64,000 nucleotides of DNA from Micropterix aruncella (GCA_944548615.1 OX155957.1:3712795-3776794); one strand, 5' to 3'; counted from the first letter of the stretch, positions 11,395 through 24,121 are shown. Notes: generated by a model not told the origin, from the letters alone. Made by a program: numbers and translations.

Positions 11395-12370
11395 TATATA
11401 AATGCGATAGATGGTACTAATAATTGAACGTTATTATTTTTATCATTGGTTAAATTATAATGTTTTACAGGCTTTTATTTACTCTGCAATGTTCCTTAGT
11501 ATGTTAAAATTATAGTTTGTTTAGGTCAAATGTTGCAAGTTGAATTAGAACCACTACCACTTATCGTATGAAGTTGAAATTTTACATGTTAATTCAGTTC
11601 CGATGAAAATGATTTTTTTTACAATGAATTCCACGGTCAATAGCACAGACGCACATTATGATAGCCCGTTCTAAATTTTACCGTGATATGGCTGCTGCAT
11701 CCAGAGTCGGCTCCCGACGAGGGGACTCCTTAACCGTCAACAGCACAGAAACAAATATTTGTATTCGCATTCATTTATGATAGCCCGTCCTAAGTTTCAC
11801 CGTGACAGGGCTGCTGTCCTCAGGGTTGGCTTTCAAGGAGGGGACTCCTCGACGGTCAACATCACAAAGACGAAATTCCTTATAGCATTCATTTATGATA
11901 TCCTGTTCTAAATTTCATTATAATATGGCTGCTGCACCCTGGGTTGGCTCCCGACGAGGGGACTACTCAACGGTCAAGGTCAATAGCACAGAAATAAATT
12001 TTTGTATACGCATTCAATTATGATAGCCCATTCTAAGTTTCACTGCGATAGGGCTGCTGTCCCAGGGTTGGCTTCCAATGAGCGGAATTCTCGACGGTCA
12101 ACATCACGAAATTCTGTATAGTATTCAATTATAATAGCCCGTTCTAAGTTCCACTATGATATGGCTGCTGCACCCAGGATTGGCTTGAAATAGAGCATTT
12201 TAATAAAAGTTGTTTGTTATTTGTTTTTACTGTTAACTTATTTATCATCAATTAGTCATTTATAAATAAACCATTCATTATCACGGTTATTATAGATGAT
12301 CAATTAAATTTCTATTGTTTTTCCAGAAAATGCTATCAGTGCCATCTGCAACGTACTATGACGTTGAGGA
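11395..12370 (+). repeat. Family G copy 2, interrupted by a family D element
   Basis: 11395-11475 and 12240-12370 together correspond to the continuous family G sequence at 9840-10030. The interruption is a family D element, so D inserted into G and is the younger of the two here. Confidence 0.4.
11560..12190 (+). mobile_element. Family D element, copy 3 (five-unit minisatellite)
   Basis: A short leader with the gttcagttccgatgaaaatg block is followed by five units whose ggctgctg cores start near 11690, 11808, 11925, 12050 and 12163. Units 1, 3 and 5 have atatggctgctgca, while units 2 and 4 have gacagggctgctgtcc or its close variant. The basic unit is therefore ~117 bp and the higher-order unit a dimer of ~235 bp. 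Confidence 0.75.
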
Positions 12371-12379
12371 ATTTAATAC

Positions 12380-13190
12380 CATATATGTATAATGAATGGT
12401 AATATTCAGGGAACTATTATTAACTCAGTCATTACCGTACCCATTAACCCAACTCCGCCGCCCAACACGTACTCGAAATAAGTACGAAAAGGCAGGAAAA
12501 GTTTTGTCTCTGTATATTATAACGAGGTAGCATCTCGAGAACAATATAGAAGTAAGTTTGAAAATTTAGGCGACAAGGTATGCCATTTCGTTGGGAATTG
12601 CAATGGTACGCGGGTAGAATAATTAAAATTTAAGTCAATTTATTTTAATCCCTACTGGCAAGTAGAGGATAAGTGCCTTAATTTTAACGAATGAATATTA
12701 AGCTATTTTCAGATGAACCAAAATCCTGAATATGCGTTGGTTGGTATACCACAGGTTCTACGCTGGCCCCTTGGGAACTTTTAGTCTTTTCTTTTGCGAA
12801 TGACTTGTTATTTCATATATACTGGCTCAGGATTTTAAATTAGGTAATATATAGAAATTAGGTTTAAATTTAATTGGTCTGTAATTGCTGTTTTTATCAA
12901 ATTAATTTTTTTATACTCGTTTTTCATATCCTTTCACACAAGTTAACACTTTCACATTTAAAACTTTGATAACTTTAGTATGATATTTAAATTCTAATAA
13001 TTTTTATTAGAATTATAATATATAAAAGCCATATTATTCCTTCTTGTATGTTTTCGTATGATTATTGAAAAGTTCAAAATTGAAATATGAGGTCCTGTTT
13101 CGGTGTTATTCAATAAATCTGATTTTAGTCTGGTATATCATTTAACGCAAATGTGTGCTATCATGAAGAATTCATATATAACGAATGAAG
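12380..13190. other. AT-rich sequence, nothing recognised
   Basis: No coding potential, repeats shared with the rest of the window, or structural signals noticed. Confidence 0.45.
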
Positions 13191-13194
13191 ATTC

Positions 13195-13622
13195 TACAAT
13201 TTTAACATTTAATAAAAGACTCGATCATACCTAGCCTATCTCCTACTTCTTATGATTTCAGTAACTGCCATCCTAATGTACTGTATTATATGATTATTTT
13301 ATTATAACAGTATTATATTATATCATATTATGTATAATAAATATTATTATCCAATTACTCATACTTCTATTTTGCTCTATCCAAATAACCCTATTAACAA
13401 CTTATTTAATTATTACTTTTCTCACCATTATATTCTTATTAGCTTTATTATATTTTTTTCTACTATCAACGTGTTCATGTTATTTCTGTTAATTTGTAAT
13501 TCAAGCATTGCAAACTAACCATAGGATAGTAAATTTGTTTCGTTTGAATATGTTTTTAAAATACCAGAATCATATATTTACTATATGTAAGTTTGCTATA
13601 AAATAAAATAAAATAAAAAAAA
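13195..13622 (+). repeat. Family F repeat, copy 1 (probable LINE 3' end)
   Basis: An AT-rich block with cctagcctatctcctacttc near its start, ending in ataaaataaaataaaataaa. A close copy lies at 22634-22990. The shared A-rich end with polyadenylation-like hexamers suggests the 3' untranslated end of a non-LTR retrotransposon. A 62-codon open frame inside is chance. Confidence 0.6.
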
Positions 13623-13629
13623 TGCCTAC

Positions 13630-14735
13630 TCGCGGAAAATGACGAAAGATTATAACAATAATAGTGATTGCAGAAGTAGTTTTATTAAGCCGCGGAACTC
13701 GCGGAATAATAATAGTAAAAATAAAACTATTTTTAATAAAAAAAGGCCAGTTTATTTATCGATGAGATCGATAAAAGCTAAAATGAGAGCTATGAGCGAC
13801 GAGAGCTAAGAGATCGATGATTAAGATGAATTGAAATGTTACATTATATTACATTACATTTTCGTCGTGTCCAATTGACGGCTAAAAACCGCTCTTGGAC
13901 GTGTCAAAATAATTGGGTTAGGTAGTAAGTTTCGTTACTACTCTTTACTGAACATATATAGGTAGTCAAGAATTAACTACTAGATTGTCAAACTTTAAAT
14001 ATAAATAATCAAAAGAGAAACCTAATATTTGAAGTAGTCAGTAATTCGAAAAGATACGTAGTAAAATTATTTATCGTAATATTTAAAATGTCAGTAAAAT
14101 GGTAAATAATCAAATTAAAGCAACGTTATGCATTTTAAACTAAAAGTACAGATATGTATAAGACAATAAAAAATAATCAGACAATAAGGCTCTAATTTTT
14201 TGAGAAATTTAAATGGGCACAATCTTTGAAATATCATGTCCCTCAAATTCGGCCAAATTATAGAAAGGGTGTAATGTTTAATCGAAGGAGTTAGGGCACC
14301 AATCGACCCCCAAAATAAACAGGGTACGCGTAAGGTGTAGTTTTAGAAACTGATTACCAAGACGCCTATCAATAAAGAGAATGTCGGTTTTCTTATTTTG
14401 GTATAATTTTCGACTAACTCACCCTACTATATTGATCGCTGAACGAAGTGAGACACCGCATGTGTCAGCAGCTTTAGACGGTACGACTTTACCAAATAGT
14501 GCAAGAACCTGCCGCTAGGGCGGTGCTGGCGATCGTTTATTTGACTGAAAATAACGGAATCGACAATTCGAAAACTGTAAACAAGCTGCAACCAAGCTGC
14601 AAACAAGAAGCAGTCGGGAGGCGACCTAAAAAAATATCTTTTATATTGAAGTTATGAACCTCAGTTATGAATCGACTGATACAATGTAGCGACTGCATGA
14701 CTTAAATTAAAATAATGCAAAAAATGAACACAAAA
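13630..14735. other. AT-rich sequence, nothing recognised
   Basis: Slightly higher GC near 14430-14600, but no ORF, repeat partner or RNA structure that I can support. Confidence 0.4.
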
Positions 14736-14739
14736 ATAC

Positions 14740-15560
14740 TCATTTATAAGTGCAGCAGCCATGACATGGTGAAACTTAGAACGGGCTATCATAATTGAAC
14801 GCATATACAAAATTTTGCTCCTGTCCTGATCGTTGAGGAGTTCCATCGCTGGAGGCCAAACCTGGGTGCTGCATTCCTGTCTTCAAACGTGAAACGTAGA
14901 ACGGGCTGTCGTAATTAAATGCATATACAAAATTTCGTATCTGTGCTGTTGACCGTTGAGGAGTATCCACGTCGGGAGCCAATCATAGGTGAAGCAGCCA
15001 TGTCATGGTAAAACTTAGAACGGCTAATGTAACTGAATGCGTATACAAAGTTTCGTGTTTGTGCTGTTGACTTTTGAGGAGTCCCCTGGTTGGGATACAA
15101 CCCTGTGTGTAGAATTAGGTCATGCTTACAAAAAAAGCATTGTCATCGGAACTGAACCAGCAATATTCAAAGATAATACAGCAAGTTACGAAAACCACTC
15201 TACCTTCTTTTATTTTAAGCCTACCTTAGTACAGGCGAGGCCCAGTTAGGATGGCTATGAATTTTAAAAATATATGTAATATTATAGATTTATAAAGAAT
15301 GTTGAATTTGAATTTGAATTTAAATTTTCATCTACCTACATATGATAATATTTGAGGAGTTCCCTCAATTCCTTATGGATCGCATCATTAGAACAGGATT
15401 TTGACAAACATGGGTAAAATCTGCAAGTATATCCTTTCAAATAAAAAAAAATATTCAAATCGGTTCATAAAAAACAGAGTTCTGAGGTAACAAACATTAA
15501 AAAAAAAAAGATACAAACAAATTGATAACTCCTCCTTTTTTGGAGGTCGGTTAAGAAACG
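14740..15560 (-). mobile_element. Family D element, copy 4, with a ~170-bp insertion
   Basis: In reverse orientation: cctccttttttggaggtcgg (15530-15550, the accgac end), the aattgagg...gaactcctc block, the agttccgatgacaatgc block near 15140, and then three to four minisatellite units down to 14740. The units alternate between catgacatgg and gacaggaatgc variants. The continuity of D is broken at about 15165-15330 by foreign sequence. Confidence 0.7.
15165..15335 (+). mobile_element. LINE 3'-end fragment inserted in family D
   Basis: It ends in a short tandem tail ttgaatttgaatttgaattt (15302-15325), preceded by gtacaggcgaggcccagtta. Tails of short tandem repeats are typical of several insect LINE clades. 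It separates two parts of family D copy 4. Confidence 0.5.
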
Positions 15561-15639
15561 GTTTTGTCACACCAACCAAGACTTTCGCGACAAGTTGCCA
15601 AGGACTAATTTCATATAAATACTAATTTCGTAATTAAAA

Positions 15640-15830
15640 ATCAATGAGCCCTCTCTTGGCCAGTGGACGAACCCGGGTGGGTTCTGTTGCAATCGCCTCG
15701 GTTGGGGCGGTTCGTTAACCGTCTAGCCCCGGGCGTTACGGCGTAATGTTTGATTAAAATATATGGCTGAATTAAAAAATGAGTTTGGCAATCAATCATC
15801 ATCATAATCATCATCATCATCATTTATTCA
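15640..15830. repeat. GC-rich segment and (ATC)n microsatellite
   Basis: 15650-15740 is GC-rich with no identified relative. 15790-15822 is an imperfect atc trinucleotide run. Confidence 0.6.
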
Positions 15831-16198
15831 TTCCATTAAAGCATTTCACAATACTGAGGAACATGTCAAGTTTTACAATCATAATTTACCGAAAACCGCT
15901 TTGATTAATTAAAAGAAAAAAAAAATATTGTAATCAGAGGTATCTAATACCATATGATACCATATCTAATACCATATCTAGCAATCTAATACCATATCTA
16001 CGTATATGAATTTCGAGATTTTTGTATATAAGTTTACGTTTAGATGATATATATTTTGATGTTGGTATTTTATATGTGACGGAAGGCAAAATAAATACAG
16101 TTGCAGCAGTTACAGGAAAAATATGTGCGTATTTTTATTCTAAGGTGATTGCGAGAAAATTCATGATATAATTTAATCTGTCTGTGTAAATAAAAAAA

Positions 16199-16225
16199 AC
16201 AAAGTTGGGGCTTCCCCAACTTTGT
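16199..16225. other. Perfect hairpin, 12-bp stem
   Basis: acaaagttgggg, three bases, then ccccaactttgt. It is isolated in AT-rich DNA and of unknown role. Confidence 0.7.
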
Positions 16226-16924
16226 GAAGACATATTTATATTACTCCTATAGTCATAGGTATATACAGCGTCGTCTGAGCAATCAGCTAACTTCCACCTC
16301 CCTCTGCGATTCAGAAGTTTTACATCTCAACGAATACGAATCAGGAATATTCTTTAAAATGATATAATTCGAAAAGCATCTCATATCTACTAATTGGATT
16401 TGATTCATTCACAATTTTAAAATTTATATTTTTCAAGTTTCCATCTCAGAATTATGAAATACGTTTTGATTAATACGGCTATTGGATAGATGAAAATTTC
16501 CAGATACGAACTCGTTGAAAATTATTCAAACGTTGTAATTAGACTACGATGGATGGGTAGCCGATCAAACGATCTACCTGCCGTCTGAGAAGTTTAACGA
16601 TTGGTTTTGTTGGCAATATTGGTTCTGATTACAACGTAATTTATCTTTTGGAAATCAATTTATAACATAACGAAGGACTGTAGAATACTACGTAACTAGA
16701 TTATCGCGACTATCGCGCTTTCCTCTGGGATATTTCATTACTTAATTTAAGAAAACGAATGATTCTATAATCAGAAGAATGTATGAAATAACACCAGTTA
16801 CATTTATTTAAGGAAATATTTTGATTAGAGCAAGATCATATAGAAAATTAAAACCAAATTTAGTCTGCTCAAAAAGCGTAATTTTCAAAATGACGGTGTT
16901 TAGATAGACTAACAAATAAATACG

Positions 16925-17105
16925 AGTATATTAAAAGGAATAAAAAACACGACTGCCGTTACAAAAAGTGAACTACTCTATAATTATTTTTATCACGTCT
17001 TTTAAATGTTTGTGGTTTATGTATTTATCCATAGACACATATATATTTTTGGAATATATTCAATCAGGCCTTTTATTTGACACTAAACATGATATATTTA
17101 TGTAA
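16925..17105 (-). repeat. Family B repeat, copy 2
   Basis: Reverse complement of the 2815-3010 copy: cacgactgccgttacaaaaa at one end, attcaatcaggcctttta at the other. The edge that carries (TA)n in the copies at 48.9 and 51.2 kb reads gatatattta here, without expansion. Confidence 0.65.
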
Positions 17106-17179
17106 ATTTATTTAGTTTTGAACATTAAGACAATTACTTACTTTATATATGGGTAGTTAAGGTACCCTGTGACACTCGG

Positions 17180-17345
17180 GATGACATAATGTTTCTAACA
17201 ATTCTACGTACTTATAAATCAGTTCGTTCGTTAAGAGGTCATAGTGGAATAAATAAACGGAAAACATACATATATGAACCCTGAACACATAACACTCTTT
17301 TTCGTTGGGCAGTCGTGTAACAAAGCCTCACAGGAATGAATCGAG
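17180..17345 (+). repeat. Family C repeat, copy 1
   Basis: Contains ataaatcagttcgttcgtta, then tgaaccctgaacacataaca and gttgggcagtcgtgtaa. The same series of blocks occurs at 51337-51470, directly after a family B copy, so B and C may be parts of one element. Confidence 0.55.
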
Positions 17346-17446
17346 TGAATGTTTTGTGATACCAATTTTGGGATGTTCCAAGACAGAAGAAAGGCAAATA
17401 CTTCCTAATCAATACTTCCTTCTTCTGAATAGACTGACTCAATATT

Positions 17447-17476
17447 GACGGGCTCGCCCGTTGTGGTCGACACCTC
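17447..17476 (+). repeat. Family A terminus, isolated remnant
   Basis: Matches the last ~30 bases of the family A unit (gacgggctcgcccgttgtgg) with nothing of the unit upstream. Confidence 0.55.
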
Positions 17477-17489
17477 AAGATGTACATCT

Positions 17490-19740
17490 ACCCGCCCTTA
17501 TTGAAAAATCCGATACAAAGCCATACCCTTTTCTTGACGAATAAAAATATAGTAATATTAAAAGTTATATTAATTTTAAAGACAATGTTGGTAATATTCA
17601 AAAGAGACCACGTAAAGTCGATAGATTCACACGTAAAAAATAGACTTTCAGTTCTTTTATCCTATCGGAATCCATTATCCAGATCATGCATTTAATATAA
17701 GTTCGAGTTTTTTTTGAGGGTCGATACTATGCAAATTCGAAAAATATAAATCCAAAAGGATCACAATTGGTGGAAAATAACAAATTTTTAAATTTAAGTT
17801 ATATACGGATAGGTAGACAAATCTCTGCAACACATAGATACATAATAGCGATAATAGGTAAAAATCATAATTAGCATTAAATCTGTAAATACAGGTATGT
17901 ACCTAACGAATAAATATATATAATGGAAGTTTTTTTTCTAATATACGGGAATGTGTTTTGTATTCATTTGTTTTGGCGTATTTATAAATGTTAAGAAAAA
18001 TAATAATATAAATAATTTGGTTTCCGAAATGAAATACTTGAAAAGGTGACGTAAAAAGTATTATATGCCGAAGCCCATACCAAGGTAGACTCAACTATAT
18101 TAGTTGTAAATTGTGAATTATGGGAATACTTATCAATGTGACATAAATATAAAATTATAACTAATACAAAAAATAACCCATAAAAATTATAATAAATAAA
18201 AATTAAAATGATAACAGAAAATATCCTACAAGCCATAATTTAAAAAAGGGATTATATAATCTGGTTGAATAATCATGTTGGTAGTCAATAAATAATAGAA
18301 TGTAGTAGTAATAATAGTATATATTAATAAATATGTAGGTAGGTTTTTATATGTATAATTATAATTATGTATATGTATGTATGTGTTTATTTTTAATCTT
18401 TATTTACTAAATATTTCTATCAGAATTATAAGAATATATTATTATAATGCTTAATTCTACTTTTATTGTCGCTATTTTACAAACTAACAATATTGTAGGT
18501 TTCTGTTTTCTTATAATATTCCTATTTATATTGTTTTTTTCAATGAACTTGAATAAAAATAGGTATACTATGTAATAAATATAATATAATACAAGCATCA
18601 CTAGAACAGACTGTGGTGAAGCGATGTGGATACAATCCAAGAAAGCTATACTTCCTTTTCTTTGCTAATAATGAATAAATATCTATTTTATTTCATACAT
18701 TAATTTATTACCAACATTGTAAACATTTATACTGGATTTAATAAAAAACATATTTTTCTAAAATAGGAATTTGCAATTTAGAACATTTTATTCGCGTTTG
18801 CAATTTTCATCACGACTGGGAATATTAATAAAGAGCTTAAGCTTAGCGCTTTAATGAATGAGTTTTATACGATGATCGATGAATATTCTTCACTCAGGCA
18901 GGTTTTATGAATATATTAAACCGTCTTTTCATCTTTGAAAGGGTGCTTATTGATATATTACATCATTTTATATTATATATCATGAAATTTAGGTCAGAGT
19001 GCAGGAGAGAGGCATATAATTTACATGAGACCGGGGGGAGGGGTTGAGACGTAAATACGAATGTAACATAATATCATTTCTCATTGATCGACTGTTGAAA
19101 TGAAACAACGCAAAATACCTTCAGTGTAATATAAAAATATCTTTAGGGACCGTGTCTGTGACGTACGCATGTGATGGGTGAATTTTATATATAAATATTT
19201 GACAATATGCCAACTCATTCATGGCTGTTGTCGTGAGAGAATCTGAGTAGAATAAGAAAGGTTGTCTGGGATATTTTAATTTAAAACTAACCAGACAAAT
19301 TTTACAATTTGCATTATAAAACATGTAATAAAATATTTTGTAGCTTATTCTTTTAAATTTATTCATTTCCATAATTGAAATTACAAGTTACAATAAAAAT
19401 CCTTATCCTTTTATAATAAGTGTAAATATTATACCTAACTTAGAAATGAAATTCATCTCTTTGGCATATTGGTTTACCACCTGACTAGGTATTAATCTGT
19501 GTTGAGGAGGTACTAATATCGTTAAAATATTTTTTGGCGAGAGGGCAAGTTTTATCTGGTACGTAAATAAAATAAAAAAATAAAATTAGAACATCAATAA
19601 AATTAAACTTTAACTAAATAAAATTGATGGCGATCTAAGTAGTTATATAAAATGATAGTTAATTCTTATATGTTAGATACATACACATATAAATATAATT
19701 TTATTTATTTATTTTAAACATAACATGCAGAATTCATAAA
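17490..19740. other. AT-rich intergenic sequence
   Basis: Over 2 kb of AT-rich DNA with short chance open frames only. No conserved protein, repeat or RNA structure could be supported. Confidence 0.5.
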
Positions 19741-19744
19741 ATGG

Positions 19745-19890
19745 TCATACTAAGTAATGGTACGAAGTAAACGACGACCCACATTCAAATGACCATGCTC
19801 AGCGCATGCCCAACTAGGCCGAATATAGCCTGTATCTGGGCATACGATTTTCAGACTTGGGTGGAGAAGCATAACTGACGTATGTACTCG
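19745..19890 (-). repeat. Family I repeat, copy 1
   Basis: Contains gaccatgctcagcgcatgcc and ggccgaatatagcctgtatc. The reverse-complement copy is at 44155-44310. Both are followed by AT-dinucleotide-rich sequence (acatatatagatacataaa here, (AT)n at 44.4 kb). Confidence 0.7.
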
Positions 19891-20188
19891 TACACATACA
19901 TATACACATATATAGATACATAAACTTAAATACACACATATATAAATATATTAATAGATATATGTACACATATATAGATACATATAATTAAATACATACA
20001 TATATAAATATATATATAAAATATATAATATATACCATATATACATATTTATTATTAACATACCTATATAGGTAATACTATTATAAATAAATATTTATAA
20101 TAATATTATATATGTTATAAGATGATCACACCCGAGTCATCAATAATTCCTCGCAGTCTTTCCTAGATTTATTTAAAAGCCAAGTTAC

Positions 20189-20230
20189 AACGCCATGACG
20201 GACACGACACATGGTGTCCGTCATGGCGTT
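20189..20230. other. Perfect hairpin, 17-bp stem
   Basis: Arm aacgccatgacggacac (20189-20205), 8-base loop, exact complement at 20214-20230. The GC content of the arms contrasts with the AT-rich flanks. Confidence 0.8.
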
Positions 20231-20855
20231 AAACGTGTTAACACCTTGTTTTATATTTCAAATTATTCCATTGAAAATTGCATAAAATAAAATTGACTGT
20301 CTAATTGTCAGATAATAGCATGTTTTTTTAAGACACATAATTAAGTATCGACCCCTGTCTCATGAAATATCGCGAAGGGTCCAAAATAAAATAAAAAACA
20401 CTGCTGATCGGCCGTTGCCACCCACCTATATTCAAATGAGGTTGGTAATTACCAAATAATGACTTCTGCCTGGGCAATTAGGAGACTATTAAATAATCGA
20501 CAGTAAGCCTTCGATAAAATTAAACATAATAACTGAAATAATTGACACTGTATGACTGTTTACCTATGAGCTGATGTTAAATGTATCAATATGATTTCTA
20601 GACTTAACTTACCGCAACTGGATGATAATGACAACCATTAAAATAATTTTTAGTATCATTATCATACTTTATGATAATGATAACTATCAAGTAATTTTAA
20701 GTACTAAACAAATATAGTGTTAACGTTTAAGCTCCTATTCCATATTATATAAAATTACTTTAACCCTTAGAAAGCTAGCCATGGGAACGAAACTCACGAC
20801 GGCGAGTTTACAACCCTTTTTTTGTAGGGGGTATTAGTGCACCCATACTAATGTA

Positions 20856-21980
20856 TTATTATTATTATTATTACTTAAGAATTAATTACTATAAAACATT
20901 GATTACCTTACAAATATAATAGGAACCGAATGGGGAAAAACCTTAACCTTTTGCTTATTTGTTTCTGTCACCCAAATGGGACTAACCCGTTCTAGGGTGG
21001 ACAGGACTCTAATATTACAATCAAGTTTTCTTGATTGCTTGATTGCTTGCAAATGTACAAGTTTTAGTAAAAAGCTAATAACACTAAATTGCCCTAAAAT
21101 GTGGTCTTCAGAATAAAATAAAAAAAATAATAAAAAAACATTAAAAGATATGAAATATAATAAATAAAATGCAATTCCATTATATAATCGGAAATAAATA
21201 TAATATAAAATTAGATTAAGTAATATAAATAAAGTTATGTTATGTGAGAAAAGAAAGAAACAGTTATTTATATTTAATATATGTTAAGTAATATAGGATT
21301 TAATATAAAAATACCTAGTCAAAAAAATACAATTCATTGTCAAAGTCAAATAATTTTTGGTAGTTCAATGTTAAAATATACTCAACATATATGTTTAAAA
21401 ATATGTTAATAATTTGTGCACCTAAGCTTTGTTAAACTATTATTTCTAACATTTGATGTATGGTTAGTCTGTCATGATTCGATAACCATTTCTTTAATTT
21501 ATTTTTGAATTCCCTAAATGTCAAATTCATTTTTATTTCCATATTGATCAGATTGTAAAATCTCGGCGCAATAAAAGAGAAATGTCTTTTTCCAAATGAT
21601 GTTTTCCTTCTGGGTATTATTAAGCTATTTTCTAAAACTTGTCTCGTTGGTCGCCGGTTCTGAAATATTCCTAAATTTGAGTTATTGTCCAAAAATAGCC
21701 TTAAGATGGAAGTTTTTAGAAAAAGTTGCCTACAATCAAGAACTTTAGCTTCCTTATAAAGTTTATTAGTGGGATGGCGATATGGTCTACATAGAATAAT
21801 TTTTAATATAAATTTCTGCTCAACTTGCAATAGCTCTAGCAGGGTTTAACCACATCCACCCCATCCAATTATGCCTAAGTAATAAGCGATTCACATAAAG
21901 CATAATAAACAGTTTTTAGTGTTTTGAAATCCAGAATATTCCTCAGTTCTTTGAAAACATATTCAAGGATTCTTACCTTC
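20856..21980 (-). mobile_element. LINE fragment with C-terminal ORF, 3' UTR and tail
   Basis: Reading the - strand, the end of a reverse-transcriptase ORF (stop near 21432) is followed by an AT-rich region and then a block with cctagaacgggttagtccca, ending in an (aat)n tail at 20862-20876. The same terminal block occurs at 56752-56905 on the + strand, which supports it being the 3' end of a dispersed element. The 5' part is missing. Confidence 0.55.
21432..21980 (-). pseudogene. LINE reverse transcriptase, C-terminal end
   Basis: The open part (21432-21830, 132 codons) reads like the region after the polymerase domain of Jockey/CR1-type retrotransposons. A LQVEQKFILKII-like segment follows upstream sequence encoding IIGWGG, and further on come HPTNKLYKEAKVLDCRQLF and KRHFSFIAPRFYNLI, the latter a conserved feature of these C-termini. 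It ends shortly after KNKLKKWLS. The catalytic YADD-type motif and endonuclease lie outside the preserved portion, and a stop lies between the IIGWGG segment and the rest. It is not functional. Confidence 0.65.
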
Positions 21981-22027
21981 GTAGCCACGTTATGGCTTAT
22001 TTATAATAGTGGCTTATTTTTTAAGGA

Positions 22028-22100
22028 AGTATTATTAAGTTTTCTATTATTAAGTTATTCCTATTATTAAGTTATTACTATTATTAAGTTATTCCTTAAG
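22028..22100. repeat. Short tandem repeat (ctattattaagttatt)n
   Basis: About four imperfect units of ~20 bases built on tattattaagttattc. Confidence 0.7.
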
Positions 22101-22633
22101 TTTTAAGGAAGGCGACTTTTTTCGCTTTTAATTGCAAAATTACATAAATACGGAGACCTGGCCGCCCGCGAGTTGTCACAACGGAAAAATACGTCGATCG
22201 GTGGTATTTCCATGCCAGTTGTTAATTAAATAAAATAAGGCTTTTAGAATATAAGTAGGTACTGGCAGGTAACAATCACACATCGGGTGTTTTTAAACGC
22301 AATGTTTTATTCGAAGAGTTTTTAACTCGCTGTGGATGTTTCTTAAAAAATACTATTGTTCACATTGAATGAAAAGATTACAAATATAATAAAAATCAGC
22401 ATGAAATCAGGTTTCTAGTTATGGTTATTTTTCGATTTTTTTGTGAACAGATATTATCAATAACATTTATATAATTTTAGAAACGCGCGGAAACCTTTAA
22501 AAACGATGAATTTATCACATCCATGCACAAAAGCGTAAAGGATTTGATAAATCGTGTAAAGTATTAAGTGTATTTTAATTAATATATGTATTTAAGTATT
22601 TTAATACTTTTATTATATTAATGATTCCATTAA

Positions 22634-22990
22634 TATAATAAAAGATTCGATCATACCTAGCCTATCTCCTACTTCTTAAGATTTCACTAACTGCCACCCT
22701 AATGCACTGCATTATATGATTATTATATTATAACATACTATTGTATTATATCATATTATGTATATTAAATATTGTTATCCAATTACTCGTACTTCTATTT
22801 TGCTCTATCCAAATAACCTTATTATTTAATTATTACTTTTCTTACCCTTATATTATTATTAACTTTATTATATTTTCTACTATCAATGGGTTTATGTTAT
22901 TTCTATGTTAATTTGTAATGCAAGCACTGCAGAGGTTTTTAAAATACTAGTATCATAAGTTTGCTATAAAATAAAGTATAAAAAAAAAAT
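22634..22990 (+). repeat. Family F repeat, copy 2 (probable LINE 3' end)
   Basis: Closely matches 13195-13622, sharing cctagcctatctcctacttc and the ending gctataaaataaagtataaa. It has several small deletions relative to copy 1. Confidence 0.6.
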
Positions 22991-23585
22991 ACGTGTGGCA
23001 CTCGGGGACTGCCGTGGTAAAGCTATTGCATAGCCTTTTAACAACTTATGCAATTATAATTATTTATTTATTTTATTTTTTCTGATATCAGACAACTGCG
23101 CTCTATCGGTAAACGTTGAAATTATTCCGAATCATCTGCGGCTGCGGAAGCAAATGATTCGGAATAATTTAAACGTCTTTCGATAGAGCGCCGCGAACGA
23201 ATTGTTTATCCGATAAAGCAAAAAAAACGGATTATTCAAAAAAATCGTAGATAAAAAGATAGACAATTAAATTATCTTTAAAATGGTGCAGGTTTCATAA
23301 TAATACGCCAGATAGTATTTGCGTAGTAGTCGTTTTTGTGTTCGGTTAGACCTAATTTCACAAATTAATTAAACTATGTAATATAAACAAAATCTAAAAT
23401 ATTCAAACCTAAGAATATTAGGAAAATGTTCTTGTTTAACATATATTTTTTTCGAATCGTAAGCAGTACTCGTTTAGACGTAATTATCAGTTTAAAATCA
23501 TTAATTTTCGTTAAGAAATTTCTACATTCGGTCGCCGCGCTGGGCTAGGCCCGCGATAAAAGCTATGCAATAGCTTAAAAATAAA
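22991..23585. mobile_element. Possible MITE with inverted ends and an internal hairpin
   Basis: Ends share an inverted block: taaagctattgcatagcctt (23020-23039) and aaaagctatgcaatagctta (23558-23577), preceded by GC-rich outer sequence. There is no ORF. The strong hairpin at 23098-23191 lies inside. Target duplication was not established. Confidence 0.4.
23098..23191. other. Long imperfect hairpin, 42-base arms
   Basis: Arms 23098-23139 and 23150-23191 pair with only a few mismatches around a 10-base loop. The core ttattccgaatcat is fully complementary. The length is like a miRNA precursor, but fold-back ends of DNA transposons look the same. Confidence 0.75.
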
Positions 23586-24121
23586 ATAAACGCGGAGTCA
23601 AGTTTTAACGATCATTCCCCGTAATCTTAATGCCAATCAAAACTCCTTCACATACTTCTGTTATCATTCTTCACAATTTCAGATATCACCTTTTAAATAT
23701 TCGATATAATACATATACTTTGTACATTTTTGATCTTCATTTCTTGGGACATTTTTTTCCACTTTCACATCACTCACAGAACATTATCTAAAGTAGACGG
23801 ACACTTCGTCTCTTGAGGGACAATATGGGTAAGTTAAAGTGATGGTTCATACATCTTAACTAAACAAAAGAAACCCCTACAGCAAACAAAACTATTTCTC
23901 AGCATCTTGGGAAAGTGCGTTCCGCAAAATAAAAATACTCAAAGTAAGCTTGATGTCAGATGACATCGAAAAATAAAAAGATGGGCCTGCGGATGTAAGC
24001 ACTTAAATGTTATACTCGTGCTTTGTTTCTCCTGATAGATTCACGAAGCATAGTCAGTTAGATACCCCAAGGGAGAACAATAATTCAAGTACATTTTTAT
24101 CAATTTGAGATTTACATGACA

